Shown here one piece after another: positions 43,523 through 52,834 of a stretch of 64,000 nucleotides of DNA (position 1 is the stretch's first letter; every line of letters starts with the position of its first letter). The position numbers were made by a program, and so were the translations under genes. This stretch comes from Enteractinococcus coprophilus (GTDB lineage Bacteria; Actinomycetota; Actinomycetes; Actinomycetales; Micrococcaceae): contig NZ_VFOU01000002.1 of NCBI RefSeq assembly GCF_006716305.1, positions 558,001-622,000 of the forward strand. The letters are read 5' to 3'. The notes under the pieces were generated by a model, which was not told where the DNA came from, did no database searches, and saw only the letters and a list, made by a program, of their open reading frames with translations.

Positions 43523-43931
43523 CGAGCCCGATAAGGAGTGGGAGGACATCGTTCGCCGCCTCAGAGGCAGCACAGATGAAGCCGAGTCAGCGCCAGTTGC
43601 CAAACCCCACACGTTCAGCCCTTCTGCCATGCAAGGGCCACGCGACTACACCGTAGCCGAAGAAGTCGTCGAGGAGTTTCAACCACCCAAACCTCAACCG
43701 ATTGCAACGGGCAACCCCAGGGTCCTGCTGTCCTGGACCGGAGTGATCGGTTCGGTGGTTGTCTGGCTTCTCGCAGCTCTACTCGGGATGCCCCTTTCAT
43801 GGTGGCTGGCGAGCCTAACTATCGGGGCGTTCCTTGCATGTGCGCTGAGTCTTTTCTTCCTTCTCCCTCGCACCCGGGAACACCTCGACCAACACGGTGA
43901 CGGCAATTACGGTGACGGCGCCAAGCTATAG
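43509..43931 (+). CDS. Small membrane protein, unknown function
   Basis: 140 residues beginning MVVPNEPDKEWEDIVRRLRG. GGAGG lies 5 nt before this ATG, inside the end of the esterase gene. The first 80 residues are hydrophilic with a Pro-rich stretch (EEFQPPKPQPIATGNPR); two membrane segments follow (GVIGSVVVWLLAALLGMPL and LASLTIGAFLACALSLFFLLP) and a short Asp/Gly-rich tail. Resembles small membrane proteins found beside this esterase in Micrococcales, often annotated as hypothetical. Coupled to the esterase. Confidence 0.8.
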   Translation: MVVPNEPDKEWEDIVRRLRGSTDEAESAPVAKPHTFSPSAMQGPRDYTVAEEVVEEFQPPKPQPIATGNPRVLLSWTGVIGSVVVWLLAALLGMPLSWWLASLTIGAFLACALSLFFLLPRTREHLDQHGDGNYGDGAKL

Positions 43932-44038
43932 CACCTCATGATCCCCAGATTTCTTAATACGTGACGTCTCGTCATTCGCATTACCGACTAGTAGAATGTG
44001 ATTTAAATCGCACACCCTTGCTTACTGAGGAGCAAATT

Positions 44039-45850
44039 TTGCAAGAGATCATCATCCCTCCGGTCGCGGAAGCCCCACACGACTCAAACGCAACAGATCT
44101 AGTCGAAAATCAGTACCGACAAGACCCTCACCATCCACTTTTTGCACGGCAGTTACAACCCGGTCAGTGGACCGATGTTTCGGCTCGTGAATTTCGCGAA
44201 GACGCCAAGACTATCGCTCGCGGCCTAGCATCAGTCGGAATCGAACCCGGTGACTCAGTTGCCATCATGAGTCCGACTCGATATGAATGGACTCTGATTG
44301 ACCTAGCCATCATGTACGCAGGGGCCGTCACGGTACCTATCTATGAAACGTCCTCCCCTTCGCAGATTGCCTGGATCGTGCGAGATTCTCAAGTCAAAGC
44401 CGCTATTGTCGAAACGTCCGGCCATGCTCGAAGTGTCCAAACAGCGTTGCAGCGCGAAGCGCTACCTGAACTCAAGGGCACCTGGATTATGGAAGACGGT
44501 CTGGATGATTTGCGAGCGCTGGCAGCCAATGGGCCTGACGCCGAAGAAATGGAGCGTCGTCGTTCCCAAGCAAACCTTGATGACGTGGCCACGATCGTTT
44601 ATACCTCCGGCACGACTGGGCGTCCGAAGGGATGCATGATCACTCACGGCAACCTCGTCAACCTTTCGCTCAATGTTTTGCATTCCGAAATGCACGAAGT
44701 ACTGACTCGGGATAGTACGACGATCCTGTTCATTCCGCTGGCCCATATTTTTGCGCGCTTCATTTCCTTCCAGACCCTGGCTGCAGGCTCCAAAGTTGGT
44801 CACACCCCGGACGTCAAACAGTTGGTCCCGGACTTAAAATCTTTCCAGCCAGATTTTCTGCTGGCCGTCCCGCGAGTCTTCGAGAAGGTTTATAATTCAG
44901 CATTGCTGAACGCTCAGGAGGCCGGTAAAGGAAAAATCTTTGAACGCGGAGCCGAAATAGCTGTCGAATATTCAAAGGCCAAGGAAGCCGGCCAGCTCGG
45001 TACTGGCTTGCGTCTGAAACACTGGGTCTTTGACAAGCTGCTGTACTCCAAGATACGAGCCGCCATGGGAGGCAACGTTAAGGATGCCATTTCCGGCGGA
45101 GGGCCATTGGGGGCTTATTTGAGTCACTTTTTCCGCGGCATCGGTGTCAGTATCAAAGAAGGCTACGGCCTGACCGAAACCACCGCGCCAGTCACCGTAA
45201 ACCGCCCGGGCAAAACCCGGGTGGGCACGGTAGGTCTGCCGACTCCAGGGTGTGGCATCCGGATAGCCGATGATGGGGAGATTCTGGCCAGCGGTGTCTG
45301 CGTGTTCAAGGGGTATCTCAATCTGCCTGACAAAACCGAGGAAGAACTCGTTGATGGCTGGTTTCACACAGGAGACATTGGTCATCTCGACGACGATGGG
45401 TATTTGACCATAACCGGCCGGAAGAAGGAAATTCTCGTCACCGCAAGCGGTAAGAACGTGGCTCCTGCCCAACTCGAAGATCAGATCCGTGCGGACGGGC
45501 TGGTCTCTCAGGTCATCGTGATCGGTGACAATCAGAAATTTGTGGCCGCACTTGTCACTCTTGATGAAGAGACCGCGCCCTCCTGGCTCAAGCAGCGTGG
45601 CCTCGAGCCGGCCATGTCGATGGCTGAGATGGCTACTCATCCCACCGTCCGAGAATACGTTCAAGGGCTGGTTGACAAAGCTAACGAGTCCGTCTCACGG
45701 GCTGAGTCAATCCGCGAATTTCGTATTGCTGACCGGGACTTCACAATTGAAGCCGGACAAATGACCCCGTCGCTGAAGATTCGGCGCGAAACCATTTTGC
45801 AGGATTATCAACACCTCGTGGATGATATCTACCAGACGGCAACTAAATAA
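44039..45850 (+). CDS. Long-chain acyl-CoA synthetase (FadD15-like)
   Basis: ATP-dependent activation of fatty acids. About 603 residues; ATP motif YTSGTTGRPKG near residue 187, GYGLTETTAP, the hinge GWFHTGDIGHLDDDGYLTITGRKKE, and a C-terminal catalytic lysine region MTPSLKIRRE. The TTG at 44039 was taken as start because GAGGAG lies 8 nt before it and because family members begin with the EIIIPPV segment; a GTG at 43961 would add 26 residues with no homology. The 107-bp upstream gap has a TAGAAT (43992-43997) that may be its -10. Confidence 0.92.
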   Translation: MQEIIIPPVAEAPHDSNATDLVENQYRQDPHHPLFARQLQPGQWTDVSAREFREDAKTIARGLASVGIEPGDSVAIMSPTRYEWTLIDLAIMYAGAVTVPIYETSSPSQIAWIVRDSQVKAAIVETSGHARSVQTALQREALPELKGTWIMEDGLDDLRALAANGPDAEEMERRRSQANLDDVATIVYTSGTTGRPKGCMITHGNLVNLSLNVLHSEMHEVLTRDSTTILFIPLAHIFARFISFQTLAAGSKVGHTPDVKQLVPDLKSFQPDFLLAVPRVFEKVYNSALLNAQEAGKGKIFERGAEIAVEYSKAKEAGQLGTGLRLKHWVFDKLLYSKIRAAMGGNVKDAISGGGPLGAYLSHFFRGIGVSIKEGYGLTETTAPVTVNRPGKTRVGTVGLPTPGCGIRIADDGEILASGVCVFKGYLNLPDKTEEELVDGWFHTGDIGHLDDDGYLTITGRKKEILVTASGKNVAPAQLEDQIRADGLVSQVIVIGDNQKFVAALVTLDEETAPSWLKQRGLEPAMSMAEMATHPTVREYVQGLVDKANESVSRAESIREFRIADRDFTIEAGQMTPSLKIRRETILQDYQHLVDDIYQTATK

Positions 45851-45865
45851 TGACTAAGTAAACCG

Positions 45866-45911
45866 AACACCGCGTCGGTGGGAACTTTTCGGTTCGAGCC
45901 GGCGCGGTGTT
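45866..45911. terminator. Bidirectional terminator between acyl-CoA synthetase gene and mtr
   Basis: Stem AACACCGCG / CGCGGTGTT with further pairing (TCGG/CCGG type) inside; the plus strand continues GTTTATG. It lies between convergent stops. Confidence 0.7.
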
Positions 45912-45924
45912 GTTTATGCTCAGT

Positions 45925-47352
45925 TTAGAGATGACCCGAATCCGGGACGTCCAGCCCTAATAACGCGTTTTCTACCACTTCAGCCATTGCGGGGTGGATC
46001 CAGTACTGCCCACGGGCCAGCTGATGTGCGGTGATCTCGAATGACATCGCGGTCAACAGGGGTTGAATCAGGTTCGTTGCTTCCTGACCCATAATGTGGG
46101 CCCCCAAGATATGACCGGTAGCCTTTTCTGCGACGACTTTCACGAACCCGTCGACATCTTCCATCGCCCAACCGTATGCGGTATCACCATAAGACTGTAC
46201 TTTCACGGTGATCGCATCCGCCCCATACTCGTTCCGCGCCTGGTCTTCGGTAAGTCCCGCACTCGCGATTTGCGGGCGGGTGAAAACTCCCGCTGGGATG
46301 GTCGCCAGCGTATCGGGTTTCATCTGCTCCGGGTTTTCCATGTTGTGCGACACGAGACGTTGTTCATGGTTCGCCACGTGCTTGAGCATCTGCGGGTTCG
46401 CGATGTCACCAAGTGCCCAGACGCCATCAAGCGGTGTGCCATCTGATAGGACACGTAAATATTCATCACGTGCAATAAAACCGTCGTCCACGTCGATTTC
46501 TGCTGCACGAAGGTTGAGCCGATCGGTATTTGGGACACGTCCGGTGGCCAGAAGCACGACGTCGCCGATGAAATAATCCACGACCTCGTCATTATCATGT
46601 CCGGTAGCGCTGAGATTGACTCGCAGCCTACCGTCGTGGCGTTCAATTGAGTGCAGGGTACGGTTGAGGGCAACCTGCCAGGATTCCTTGGCGACCCGGG
46701 TGAACTCATCGGAGATGGTGTTGTCATGGTCCGACAAGAGCTGACCAGAGCGGTTGATGTGAATAACCTCGGAACCCAGTCCTGAAAACACCGCTGCGAA
46801 TTCGGATCCGATGTATTTGCCACCGACGATAATGATACGTTTTGGGAGGACTTTAAGTCGCATTACAGTGTCTGAGGTGTGTACCCCTGGAAGGTTGATC
46901 CCTGGGACGTCAGGCAGGCTCGGCCGAGAGCCGGCTGCGACCACGATGTGGTCGGCTTCCAGCACTCGTCCGCTGGAGGTTGTCAGCTGCTTGGGGCCGG
47001 TGAAGTGGACTTCTTCGGTAATCAGCGTCGTGTGGTCCAGCTGTACGTCGCGGTAGTGCTTTCCGGCTTCTGAAATGGCATCGATGCGGTTGAAGATTCG
47101 GTCGCGAATTTCTGGCCAATTTGTCGCATCGACGGTCAAGTCGACGCCGAGGCGTCTTGCGTCACGGGCTGTCGCAGTGAGTTGCGCCGGATAGGCAAAC
47201 ATTTTCGTGGGAATACACCCCACATTCAAGCAGGTCCCGCCAAACACACCGGAGTCGATGATGACGATTTTTTTATTATCCCAATACGGGGTGATAACAG
47301 AATTTCCGGATCCGGAACCAATAATGGCCAGATCGTATTGTTCGATGCTCAT
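45925..47352 (-). CDS. mtr: Mycothione reductase
   Basis: NADPH-dependent flavoenzyme that reduces mycothiol disulfide, the actinobacterial counterpart of glutathione reductase. 475 residues: FAD loop IIGSGSGNSVI, redox disulfide GGTCLNVGCIPTK (Cys41/Cys46), NADPH loop IIVGGKYIGSEFAAV, and the C-terminal dimer interface with catalytic His-Glu pair in YWIHPAMAEVVENAL. GSGSGNSVITP distinguishes it from lipoamide dehydrogenase. TACACT lies 6 nt before the ATG: probable leaderless mRNA. Its presence supports an actinobacterial host that makes mycothiol. Confidence 0.94.
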   Translation of the reverse strand: MSIEQYDLAIIGSGSGNSVITPYWDNKKIVIIDSGVFGGTCLNVGCIPTKMFAYPAQLTATARDARRLGVDLTVDATNWPEIRDRIFNRIDAISEAGKHYRDVQLDHTTLITEEVHFTGPKQLTTSSGRVLEADHIVVAAGSRPSLPDVPGINLPGVHTSDTVMRLKVLPKRIIIVGGKYIGSEFAAVFSGLGSEVIHINRSGQLLSDHDNTISDEFTRVAKESWQVALNRTLHSIERHDGRLRVNLSATGHDNDEVVDYFIGDVVLLATGRVPNTDRLNLRAAEIDVDDGFIARDEYLRVLSDGTPLDGVWALGDIANPQMLKHVANHEQRLVSHNMENPEQMKPDTLATIPAGVFTRPQIASAGLTEDQARNEYGADAITVKVQSYGDTAYGWAMEDVDGFVKVVAEKATGHILGAHIMGQEATNLIQPLLTAMSFEITAHQLARGQYWIHPAMAEVVENALLGLDVPDSGHL

Positions 47353-47406
47353 GCCATTAGTGTAGTGGTTCCGAATCCGGTACTGACTTCCTGGTTCAAC
47401 CTAGCG

Positions 47407-50400
47407 TCATGCGGGGTCGACAACTAAAATGAGGTCGTTTCCTTCCACCGGCGTTGGGTTCTTCAGGACGACACGAGACACCGTTCCGGCGACGGGGGCG
47501 GTGATACCGGCTTCCATCTTCATGGCCTCGATCGTGGCAATGGTGTCTCCGACCTCCACGGTCGCGCCTTCGTCGACGATGACTGTGACGGTTCCAGAAA
47601 ACGGTGCCGGGACGTGGCCGGTATTCGATGTATCGGCTTTTTCGGCTTCATGCACGTTGGATTTCACGGACCGGTCACGGACCTCGACCTGTCGCTGTTG
47701 GCCATTGAGGGTAACCATCACGGTGCGCATACCTTTTTCGTCTGCTTCAGACACTGCCTGCAACGTCGTCAGCAGACGCACGCCTTTACCCAGCGAAATA
47801 ACATGCTCCTGGCCCTCAACCATGCCGTAGAGGAAGTCGCGGGTGTGCAAGACGGAGGTATCACCGTAAAGCCGCACGTGCTCTTCGTATTCGCTCGTGG
47901 GTCCGGGAAAGAGCAATCGGTTGAGCGTACGACGACGGGTTTCACCCGCTTCGGCCAGTTTCGCCTCGTCTTCTTTCGAGATATCTTCAACTTCGATACC
48001 CGCGCTGTCGCGGCCCTCCAGGGCTTTGGTGCGGAATGGTTCTGGCCAGCCGCCGGGAGGATCCCCTAACTGTCCGGATAAGAACGCAATGACCGAATCG
48101 GGAATATCATAATTGCGTGGATTTTCTTCGAAATCGGCTGGGTCGGCATCCGCCGAGACCAGCGCCAGGGCAAGGTCACCGACGACTTTCGATGACGGTG
48201 TGACTTTGACGATGTCGCCAAGGATATCGTTCGCTGCGGCATACATGTTTTCGATCGATTCGAACCGCTCCCCTAAGCCCAAGGCGATGGCCTGTTGACG
48301 CAGGTTCGAAAGCTGGCCGCCCGGAATCTCATGGGCGTAGACACGGCCCGTGGGAGATGGTAGTCCCGACTCGAACGGCGCGTAGATTTCACGCACTGCC
48401 TCCCAGTAGGGTTCTAGTCCGGCAACATGTTCTAGGCTGAGCCCTGTCTCACGCTCAGTGTTATCGGTCGCTGCAACCAGAGCAGACATGGAGACCTGCG
48501 AGGTGGTACCTGCCAATGCAGCAACTGCGGTGTCGACGGCATCGACACCGGCCTCAGATGCTGCTATTAGTGTTGCCAGCTGGCCACCCGCAGTGTCGTG
48601 CGTGTGCAGATGAACGGGCAGGTCAAAGTTCTGACGCAAAGCCGTGACCAGCTTGCTTGCCGCTGCCGGTCGCAAGAGCCCAGCCATGTCCTTAATCGCC
48701 AAAATGTGTGCCCCAGCACCGACCATGCGCTCGGCCAGGTTTAGGTAGTAGTCCAGCGTGTAGAGCTTCTCGTTCGGGTCCAAGAGGTTGCCGGTGTAGC
48801 ACAGTGCCGCTTCGGCCACCGATGAGGTGTTTTCCCGCACTGCGGTAATAGCCGGGATGATCTGGCTGACGTCGTTGAGTGCATCGAAGATCCGGAAAAT
48901 ATCAACCCCTGTTTGGGCTGCTTCTTCAACGAATGCTTCGGTGACACGCTGTGGGTATGGAGTGTAGCCTACCGTGTTGCGCCCACGCAGCAGCATCTGC
49001 AGTGGGATGTTCGGCATTTCTTCGCGCAGGCGAGCCAACCGGTCCCAGGGATCTTCGGATAAGAAACGCAATGCGACGTCGTAAGTCGCCCCACCCCAAA
49101 CCTCCGCCGACAATAGCTGAGGCAGCAAATGGGAAACCGCCGGTGCTGCGGCCAGCATGTCGCGAGTGCGAATTCGAGTAGCTAACAAAGACTGGTGAGC
49201 GTCCCGGAAGGTCGTATCAGTGACTGCTAGGCCGTCGTGATTCCGTAGTGCTTGCGCAAAGCCCTCGGGTCCTTTGTCGACCAGGACTTCTCGCCACCCG
49301 CTCGGTGGGGTTTCTTGTGAAGGACCATCAAACGGGCTGCGATCCGGTTCATCAGACTTATCGCCTGGAAAGTGAGGCAGTTTCCGCCGAGGATCCATGC
49401 CTTCGATGCGTGGGCCGTAGGGCTGATTGACCGTCACGTCGGCGAGATATGACAGCGCCCGAGAACCGCGGTCTTTGGACCGGTTGACCTGCGTGAGGTA
49501 GGGATTTTTATCAATAAAGTCGGTGGCGACATCCCCGTCAATGAATTGTTGATTGTCAAAGACATTCATCAAAAACGGGATATTGGTTGCCACCCCACGG
49601 ACGCGGAACTCAGCTAGGGCGCGGCGTGCTCGGCGAATGGCGGTTTGGAAGTCGCGACCACGCGCCGACATCTTGACCAGCATCGAGTCAAAGTGCGGTG
49701 AGATCTCTGCGCCTGTGTAAATGGTCCCGCCGTCGAGGCGGATGCCCGAACCACCGGCAGAGCGGTAAGCCGTAATTTTACCCGTGTCGGGCCGGAAGTC
49801 ATTCGCTGGATCTTCGGTGGTGATACGACACTGGATTGCAGCGCCCCGGATCTTAAGGTCTTCTTGACGAATACCGAGGTCCTCCAGAGAAGCGCCAGCA
49901 GCAATGCGGAGCTGTGAAGCAACCAGGTCGACATCAGTGATCTCTTCGGTAATGGTGTGCTCCACCTGGATACGCGGGTTCATCTCAATGAACACGTGCT
50001 GCCCGGCGCGTTCGCCTTCGGTATCGACCAGGAATTCTACGGTCCCAGCGTTTTGGTAGTTCATCGCTTTGGCGAATTTAATCGCATCGTTGTAGAGGCG
50101 CTGGCGCAGTTCATCGTCGATGTTTGGAGCCGGTGCAATTTCGATGACTTTCTGGTGACGACGCTGCATCGAACAGTCACGTTCAAAAAGGTGGACGACG
50201 TTGCCGTAATTATCCGCAAGGATCTGCACTTCGATATGGCGTGGGCGCAAGACCGCTTGTTCTAGAAATGCTGTGGGATCCCCGAATGCGGTTTCGGCTT
50301 CGTGCATAGCGCTTTTGAGCGCATCTGGGAGTTCTTTGGCGGTCTCGACTCGGCGCATGCCGCGGCCACCGCCGCCAGCCACCGCTTTAACGAACAGCGG

Positions 50401-50859
50401 GAAACCGATGGTATCGGCTTGAGCAATAAGCTCTTCGGCGTCTGGGGAGGGTTCTGTTGACTTCAAGGTCGGCACACCAGCACGCTCGGCTGCGCGTAGT
50501 GAGGCGACCTTATTTCCCGTTTGTTCCAAAACCTCGGCGGGTGGACCAACGAAAGTCAGACCGTTTTCTTTGGCTTTTCGAGATAGCTCGGCATTCTCAG
50601 CTAAAAATCCGTAGCCCGGATAAATGGCGTCTGCACCCGATTCCAATGCGACTTTGATAATACTGTCAACATCGAGATAGGCCCGAACGGGATGGCCTTC
50701 TTCACCGATCCGATAGGCTTCATCGGCTTTTTGCCGGTGGATAGAGTTGCGATCTTCGTACGGAAAGACAGCGACAGTCTTAGCGTTGAGTTCGTGACAT
50801 GCGCGGAAGGCGCGCACAGCGATCTCGCCACGGTTAGCGACCAATACCTTTTTGAACAT
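47407..50859 (-). CDS. pyc: Pyruvate carboxylase
   Basis: Anaplerotic ATP- and biotin-dependent carboxylation of pyruvate to oxaloacetate. About 1150 residues: biotin carboxylase domain from MFKKVLVANRGEIAVRAF with ATP-grasp glycine loop AVAGGGGRGMRRV and EMNPRIQVEHTITEE; carboxyltransferase TIM barrel starting TFRDAHQSLLATRIRTRD with KDMAGLLRP; and C-terminal biotinyl domain with the lysine in IEAMKMEAG (about 1113). Alternative starts are a TTG at 50907 behind a strong GGAGGA and an ATG at 50937; they would add 16-26 hydrophilic residues. The promoter TTGCAA/TAGTAT (51023-51028, 51001-51006) leaves all three possible. Confidence 0.96.
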   Translation of the reverse strand: MFKKVLVANRGEIAVRAFRACHELNAKTVAVFPYEDRNSIHRQKADEAYRIGEEGHPVRAYLDVDSIIKVALESGADAIYPGYGFLAENAELSRKAKENGLTFVGPPAEVLEQTGNKVASLRAAERAGVPTLKSTEPSPDAEELIAQADTIGFPLFVKAVAGGGGRGMRRVETAKELPDALKSAMHEAETAFGDPTAFLEQAVLRPRHIEVQILADNYGNVVHLFERDCSMQRRHQKVIEIAPAPNIDDELRQRLYNDAIKFAKAMNYQNAGTVEFLVDTEGERAGQHVFIEMNPRIQVEHTITEEITDVDLVASQLRIAAGASLEDLGIRQEDLKIRGAAIQCRITTEDPANDFRPDTGKITAYRSAGGSGIRLDGGTIYTGAEISPHFDSMLVKMSARGRDFQTAIRRARRALAEFRVRGVATNIPFLMNVFDNQQFIDGDVATDFIDKNPYLTQVNRSKDRGSRALSYLADVTVNQPYGPRIEGMDPRRKLPHFPGDKSDEPDRSPFDGPSQETPPSGWREVLVDKGPEGFAQALRNHDGLAVTDTTFRDAHQSLLATRIRTRDMLAAAPAVSHLLPQLLSAEVWGGATYDVALRFLSEDPWDRLARLREEMPNIPLQMLLRGRNTVGYTPYPQRVTEAFVEEAAQTGVDIFRIFDALNDVSQIIPAITAVRENTSSVAEAALCYTGNLLDPNEKLYTLDYYLNLAERMVGAGAHILAIKDMAGLLRPAAASKLVTALRQNFDLPVHLHTHDTAGGQLATLIAASEAGVDAVDTAVAALAGTTSQVSMSALVAATDNTERETGLSLEHVAGLEPYWEAVREIYAPFESGLPSPTGRVYAHEIPGGQLSNLRQQAIALGLGERFESIENMYAAANDILGDIVKVTPSSKVVGDLALALVSADADPADFEENPRNYDIPDSVIAFLSGQLGDPPGGWPEPFRTKALEGRDSAGIEVEDISKEDEAKLAEAGETRRRTLNRLLFPGPTSEYEEHVRLYGDTSVLHTRDFLYGMVEGQEHVISLGKGVRLLTTLQAVSEADEKGMRTVMVTLNGQQRQVEVRDRSVKSNVHEAEKADTSNTGHVPAPFSGTVTVIVDEGATVEVGDTIATIEAMKMEAGITAPVAGTVSRVVLKNPTPVEGNDLILVVDPA

Positions 50860-51000
50860 TGGGTCACCACCGTTCGTGTGGGCCGAGTGATCTTGAGTTT
50901 CAGCCAAGGTTCCTCCATGGTGTGTTGGTGCTGTCATGCGTAAGGACAGGCGCTCAGGTAGGTTCAAAGATACCGGTCCTGTATACATTGAACATACGTG

Positions 51001-51028
51001 ATACTACCCACGTTCTTGCTCATTGCAA
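51001..51028 (-). promoter_or_regulatory. Candidate pyc promoter
   Basis: Minus-strand -35 TTGCAA (51023-51028) and -10 TAGTAT (51001-51006), 16-bp spacer, in the 271-bp gap between pyc and the divergent ParA gene. Confidence 0.45.
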
Positions 51029-51077
51029 ACAATATGTACCGAGAAGAGCCAGTCCCAGAAGTTCTCGCGTGGCTTGC

Positions 51078-51083
51078 TAGAAT
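51078..51083 (+). promoter_or_regulatory. Candidate extended -10 for the orphan ParA gene
   Basis: TGCTAGAAT (extended -10 with TGN) about 48 nt upstream of the GTG start at 51131; no good -35 is visible. Confidence 0.35.
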
Positions 51084-51130
51084 GTGGTAGCGACCAAAAT
51101 GTCTATTTCACAAAATAAGGTGCAATCGTA

Positions 51131-51955
51131 GTGCAGGTTATCTCTATTTCCAGCCTCAAGGGCGGCGTTGGCAAAACTTCCATAACCCTTGGTTTGGCAT
51201 CTGCGGCTTGGGCAGCTGGCATCTCGACCCTAATTATCGATCTTGACCCGCACGCTGATACGACCACCGGTTTAGGCATCAAACACGATGATGCAAGTAC
51301 CGAAATCGGCACGATGTTACGTAAGCCCAAACAGTTTCGCTTGCATGAGCATGCCGTAACCTCCGGGTGGATGGAAACCAATCAGCCGTCTGGCGCAGCG
51401 ACAGGAGTGCTCGATGTTATCCGGGGTTCAGCTCAAACGTCGTTATTTGAGAAAGTGACAACCCGGCGCCGCGAGATTAACCGCCTTGTCACGTTGCTAG
51501 GTAACACTCAAGGCTATGACTTGGTGCTGATCGACTGTCCTCCCGCGCTCAACGGTGTCACGCGGATGGCGTGGGCGGCATCGACTGATGTGCTCCTCGT
51601 GGCAGAACCTAGCTTGTTCTCCGTTGCAGGTACAGAACGCACCTTCCGGGCCTTAGACCTGTTCCAGCGGGAATACGCGCCAAAGCTTGAAAATACCGCT
51701 GTCGTAGTGAACCGCGTTCGAGCGGCCTCGACCGAGCATAAGTATCGACTGGCAGAGATGCGTCGCATGTTCGGCAAAAGGATGTTAGACGTCCAGATAC
51801 CTGAGACCTCGAATTGGCAACAGATCCAAGGAGCCGCATGGCCCGTGCATGCTTGGCCCGGTGACACCGCTTCAACAGCTGCGCGCACGTTTGACCAGTT
51901 ACTTCAGGAACTTCATCAACCGAAAGTCCCGTCGCGTAGGGCTCTTCAGGCGTAG
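51131..51955 (+). CDS. Orphan ParA/MinD-like ATPase
   Basis: 274 residues; deviant Walker A KGGVGKT (residues 10-16), Walker A' DLDPHADTTTGLG and Walker B LVLIDCPPALNG. No ParB or centromere-like repeats accompany it. It lies divergent to pyc and before a MerR regulator, an arrangement seen in related Micrococcales. It might position a cellular cargo rather than plasmid DNA (inference); a MinD-type C-terminal amphipathic helix is not obvious. The GTG start has AAGG 10 nt upstream, a weak site. Confidence 0.85.
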   Translation: MQVISISSLKGGVGKTSITLGLASAAWAAGISTLIIDLDPHADTTTGLGIKHDDASTEIGTMLRKPKQFRLHEHAVTSGWMETNQPSGAATGVLDVIRGSAQTSLFEKVTTRRREINRLVTLLGNTQGYDLVLIDCPPALNGVTRMAWAASTDVLLVAEPSLFSVAGTERTFRALDLFQREYAPKLENTAVVVNRVRAASTEHKYRLAEMRRMFGKRMLDVQIPETSNWQQIQGAAWPVHAWPGDTASTAARTFDQLLQELHQPKVPSRRALQA

Positions 51956-51994
51956 TTTTTCGGCGATTTTTCGAAGCGCTATCTCAGAACCAGA

Positions 51995-52024
51995 AAACCC
52001 GGTTATGTATACATAACCGGGTTT
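51995..52024. terminator. 30-bp perfect palindrome, terminator
   Basis: Arms AAACCCGGTTATG and its exact complement around TATA, between the ParA gene and the convergent MerR gene. The T-run after GGG on the plus strand and the A/T flanks fit a bidirectional intrinsic terminator. Confidence 0.75.
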
Positions 52025-52056
52025 GTGTTTGGAATTGCTATCGCGTTTATAAGCCG

Positions 52057-52647
52057 CTAGGAGGCGGTTTTTCGTCGTGTGGCCCGACGGACAGCGAGTT
52101 CATCGCCGGGAAAATCAGGGTCAGTGTGACCATCCGCCAGACGTTCGGCAGGCAGCTCTGCGAGTGTGCACTCAACTTCACGCCACACGCGCCCAACAGC
52201 GATGCCATAGACCCCTTGACCTCCTTGAACAAGATCGATAACTTCGTCAGCTGAAGTGCACTCATACACAGAGGCCCCATCCGACATCAAAGTGATCTGC
52301 GCAAGATCGCCGACACCACGGTCGCGCAGATGTTCGACTGCTATACGGATTTGTTGCAGCGAAACCCCAGTGTCGAGGAGGCGTTTAACAACTTTCAGCA
52401 CCAGCACGTCGCGGAACGAATACAGTCGCTGGGTTCCAGAACCTTCAGCGCCACGGAGCGATGGAACAACTAAGCCGGTGCGCGCCCAGTAATCTAACTG
52501 GCGATACGTGATACCAGCTGCTTTGGACGCGGTCGGACCGCGGTAACCGCGATCATTATCTAGCCATGGCGCATCGTCGTTAAACAACACACCCTGGTTG
52601 CCAGCGTCAAGACTCTGGCGATGCCCTGAATCACTCTGGTGAGACAC
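52057..52647 (-). CDS. MerR-family transcriptional regulator
   Basis: 196 residues from a GTG preceded by AGGAGG at 8-9 nt. A short leader is followed by a MerR winged helix-turn-helix (GYRGPTASKAAGITYRQLDYWARTGLV and RLYSFRDVLVLKVVKRLLDTGVSLQQIR) and a C-terminal domain with no recognised ligand motif. This is the actinobacterial MerR that regularly lies beside the bifunctional nuclease and ftsR (Cg1633-like position). Ligand and targets unknown. Confidence 0.9.
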   Translation of the reverse strand: MSHQSDSGHRQSLDAGNQGVLFNDDAPWLDNDRGYRGPTASKAAGITYRQLDYWARTGLVVPSLRGAEGSGTQRLYSFRDVLVLKVVKRLLDTGVSLQQIRIAVEHLRDRGVGDLAQITLMSDGASVYECTSADEVIDLVQGGQGVYGIAVGRVWREVECTLAELPAERLADGHTDPDFPGDELAVRRATRRKTAS

Positions 52648-52834
52648 TAGGGTTTCCTCCTGCTGTTCTGTTCCACGCGGGGGAAGTTTTCGTAAGAACA
52701 TCACGTAGACCGACATGATCTGCGATTATTCGTTAATGCTCTCACATTGTGCAATGGAACGTATAGTGTCCCACGCTATTCTGAGAATCAGCCCTGGTCA
52801 AAGACCAAAGAGGAAAATGTTAGTCGTGTCGGGA

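Noticed and set aside
44972-45664. 230-codon minus-strand open frame within the acyl-CoA synthetase gene
   Set aside because: Fully antisense to a conserved enzyme; no homology visible.
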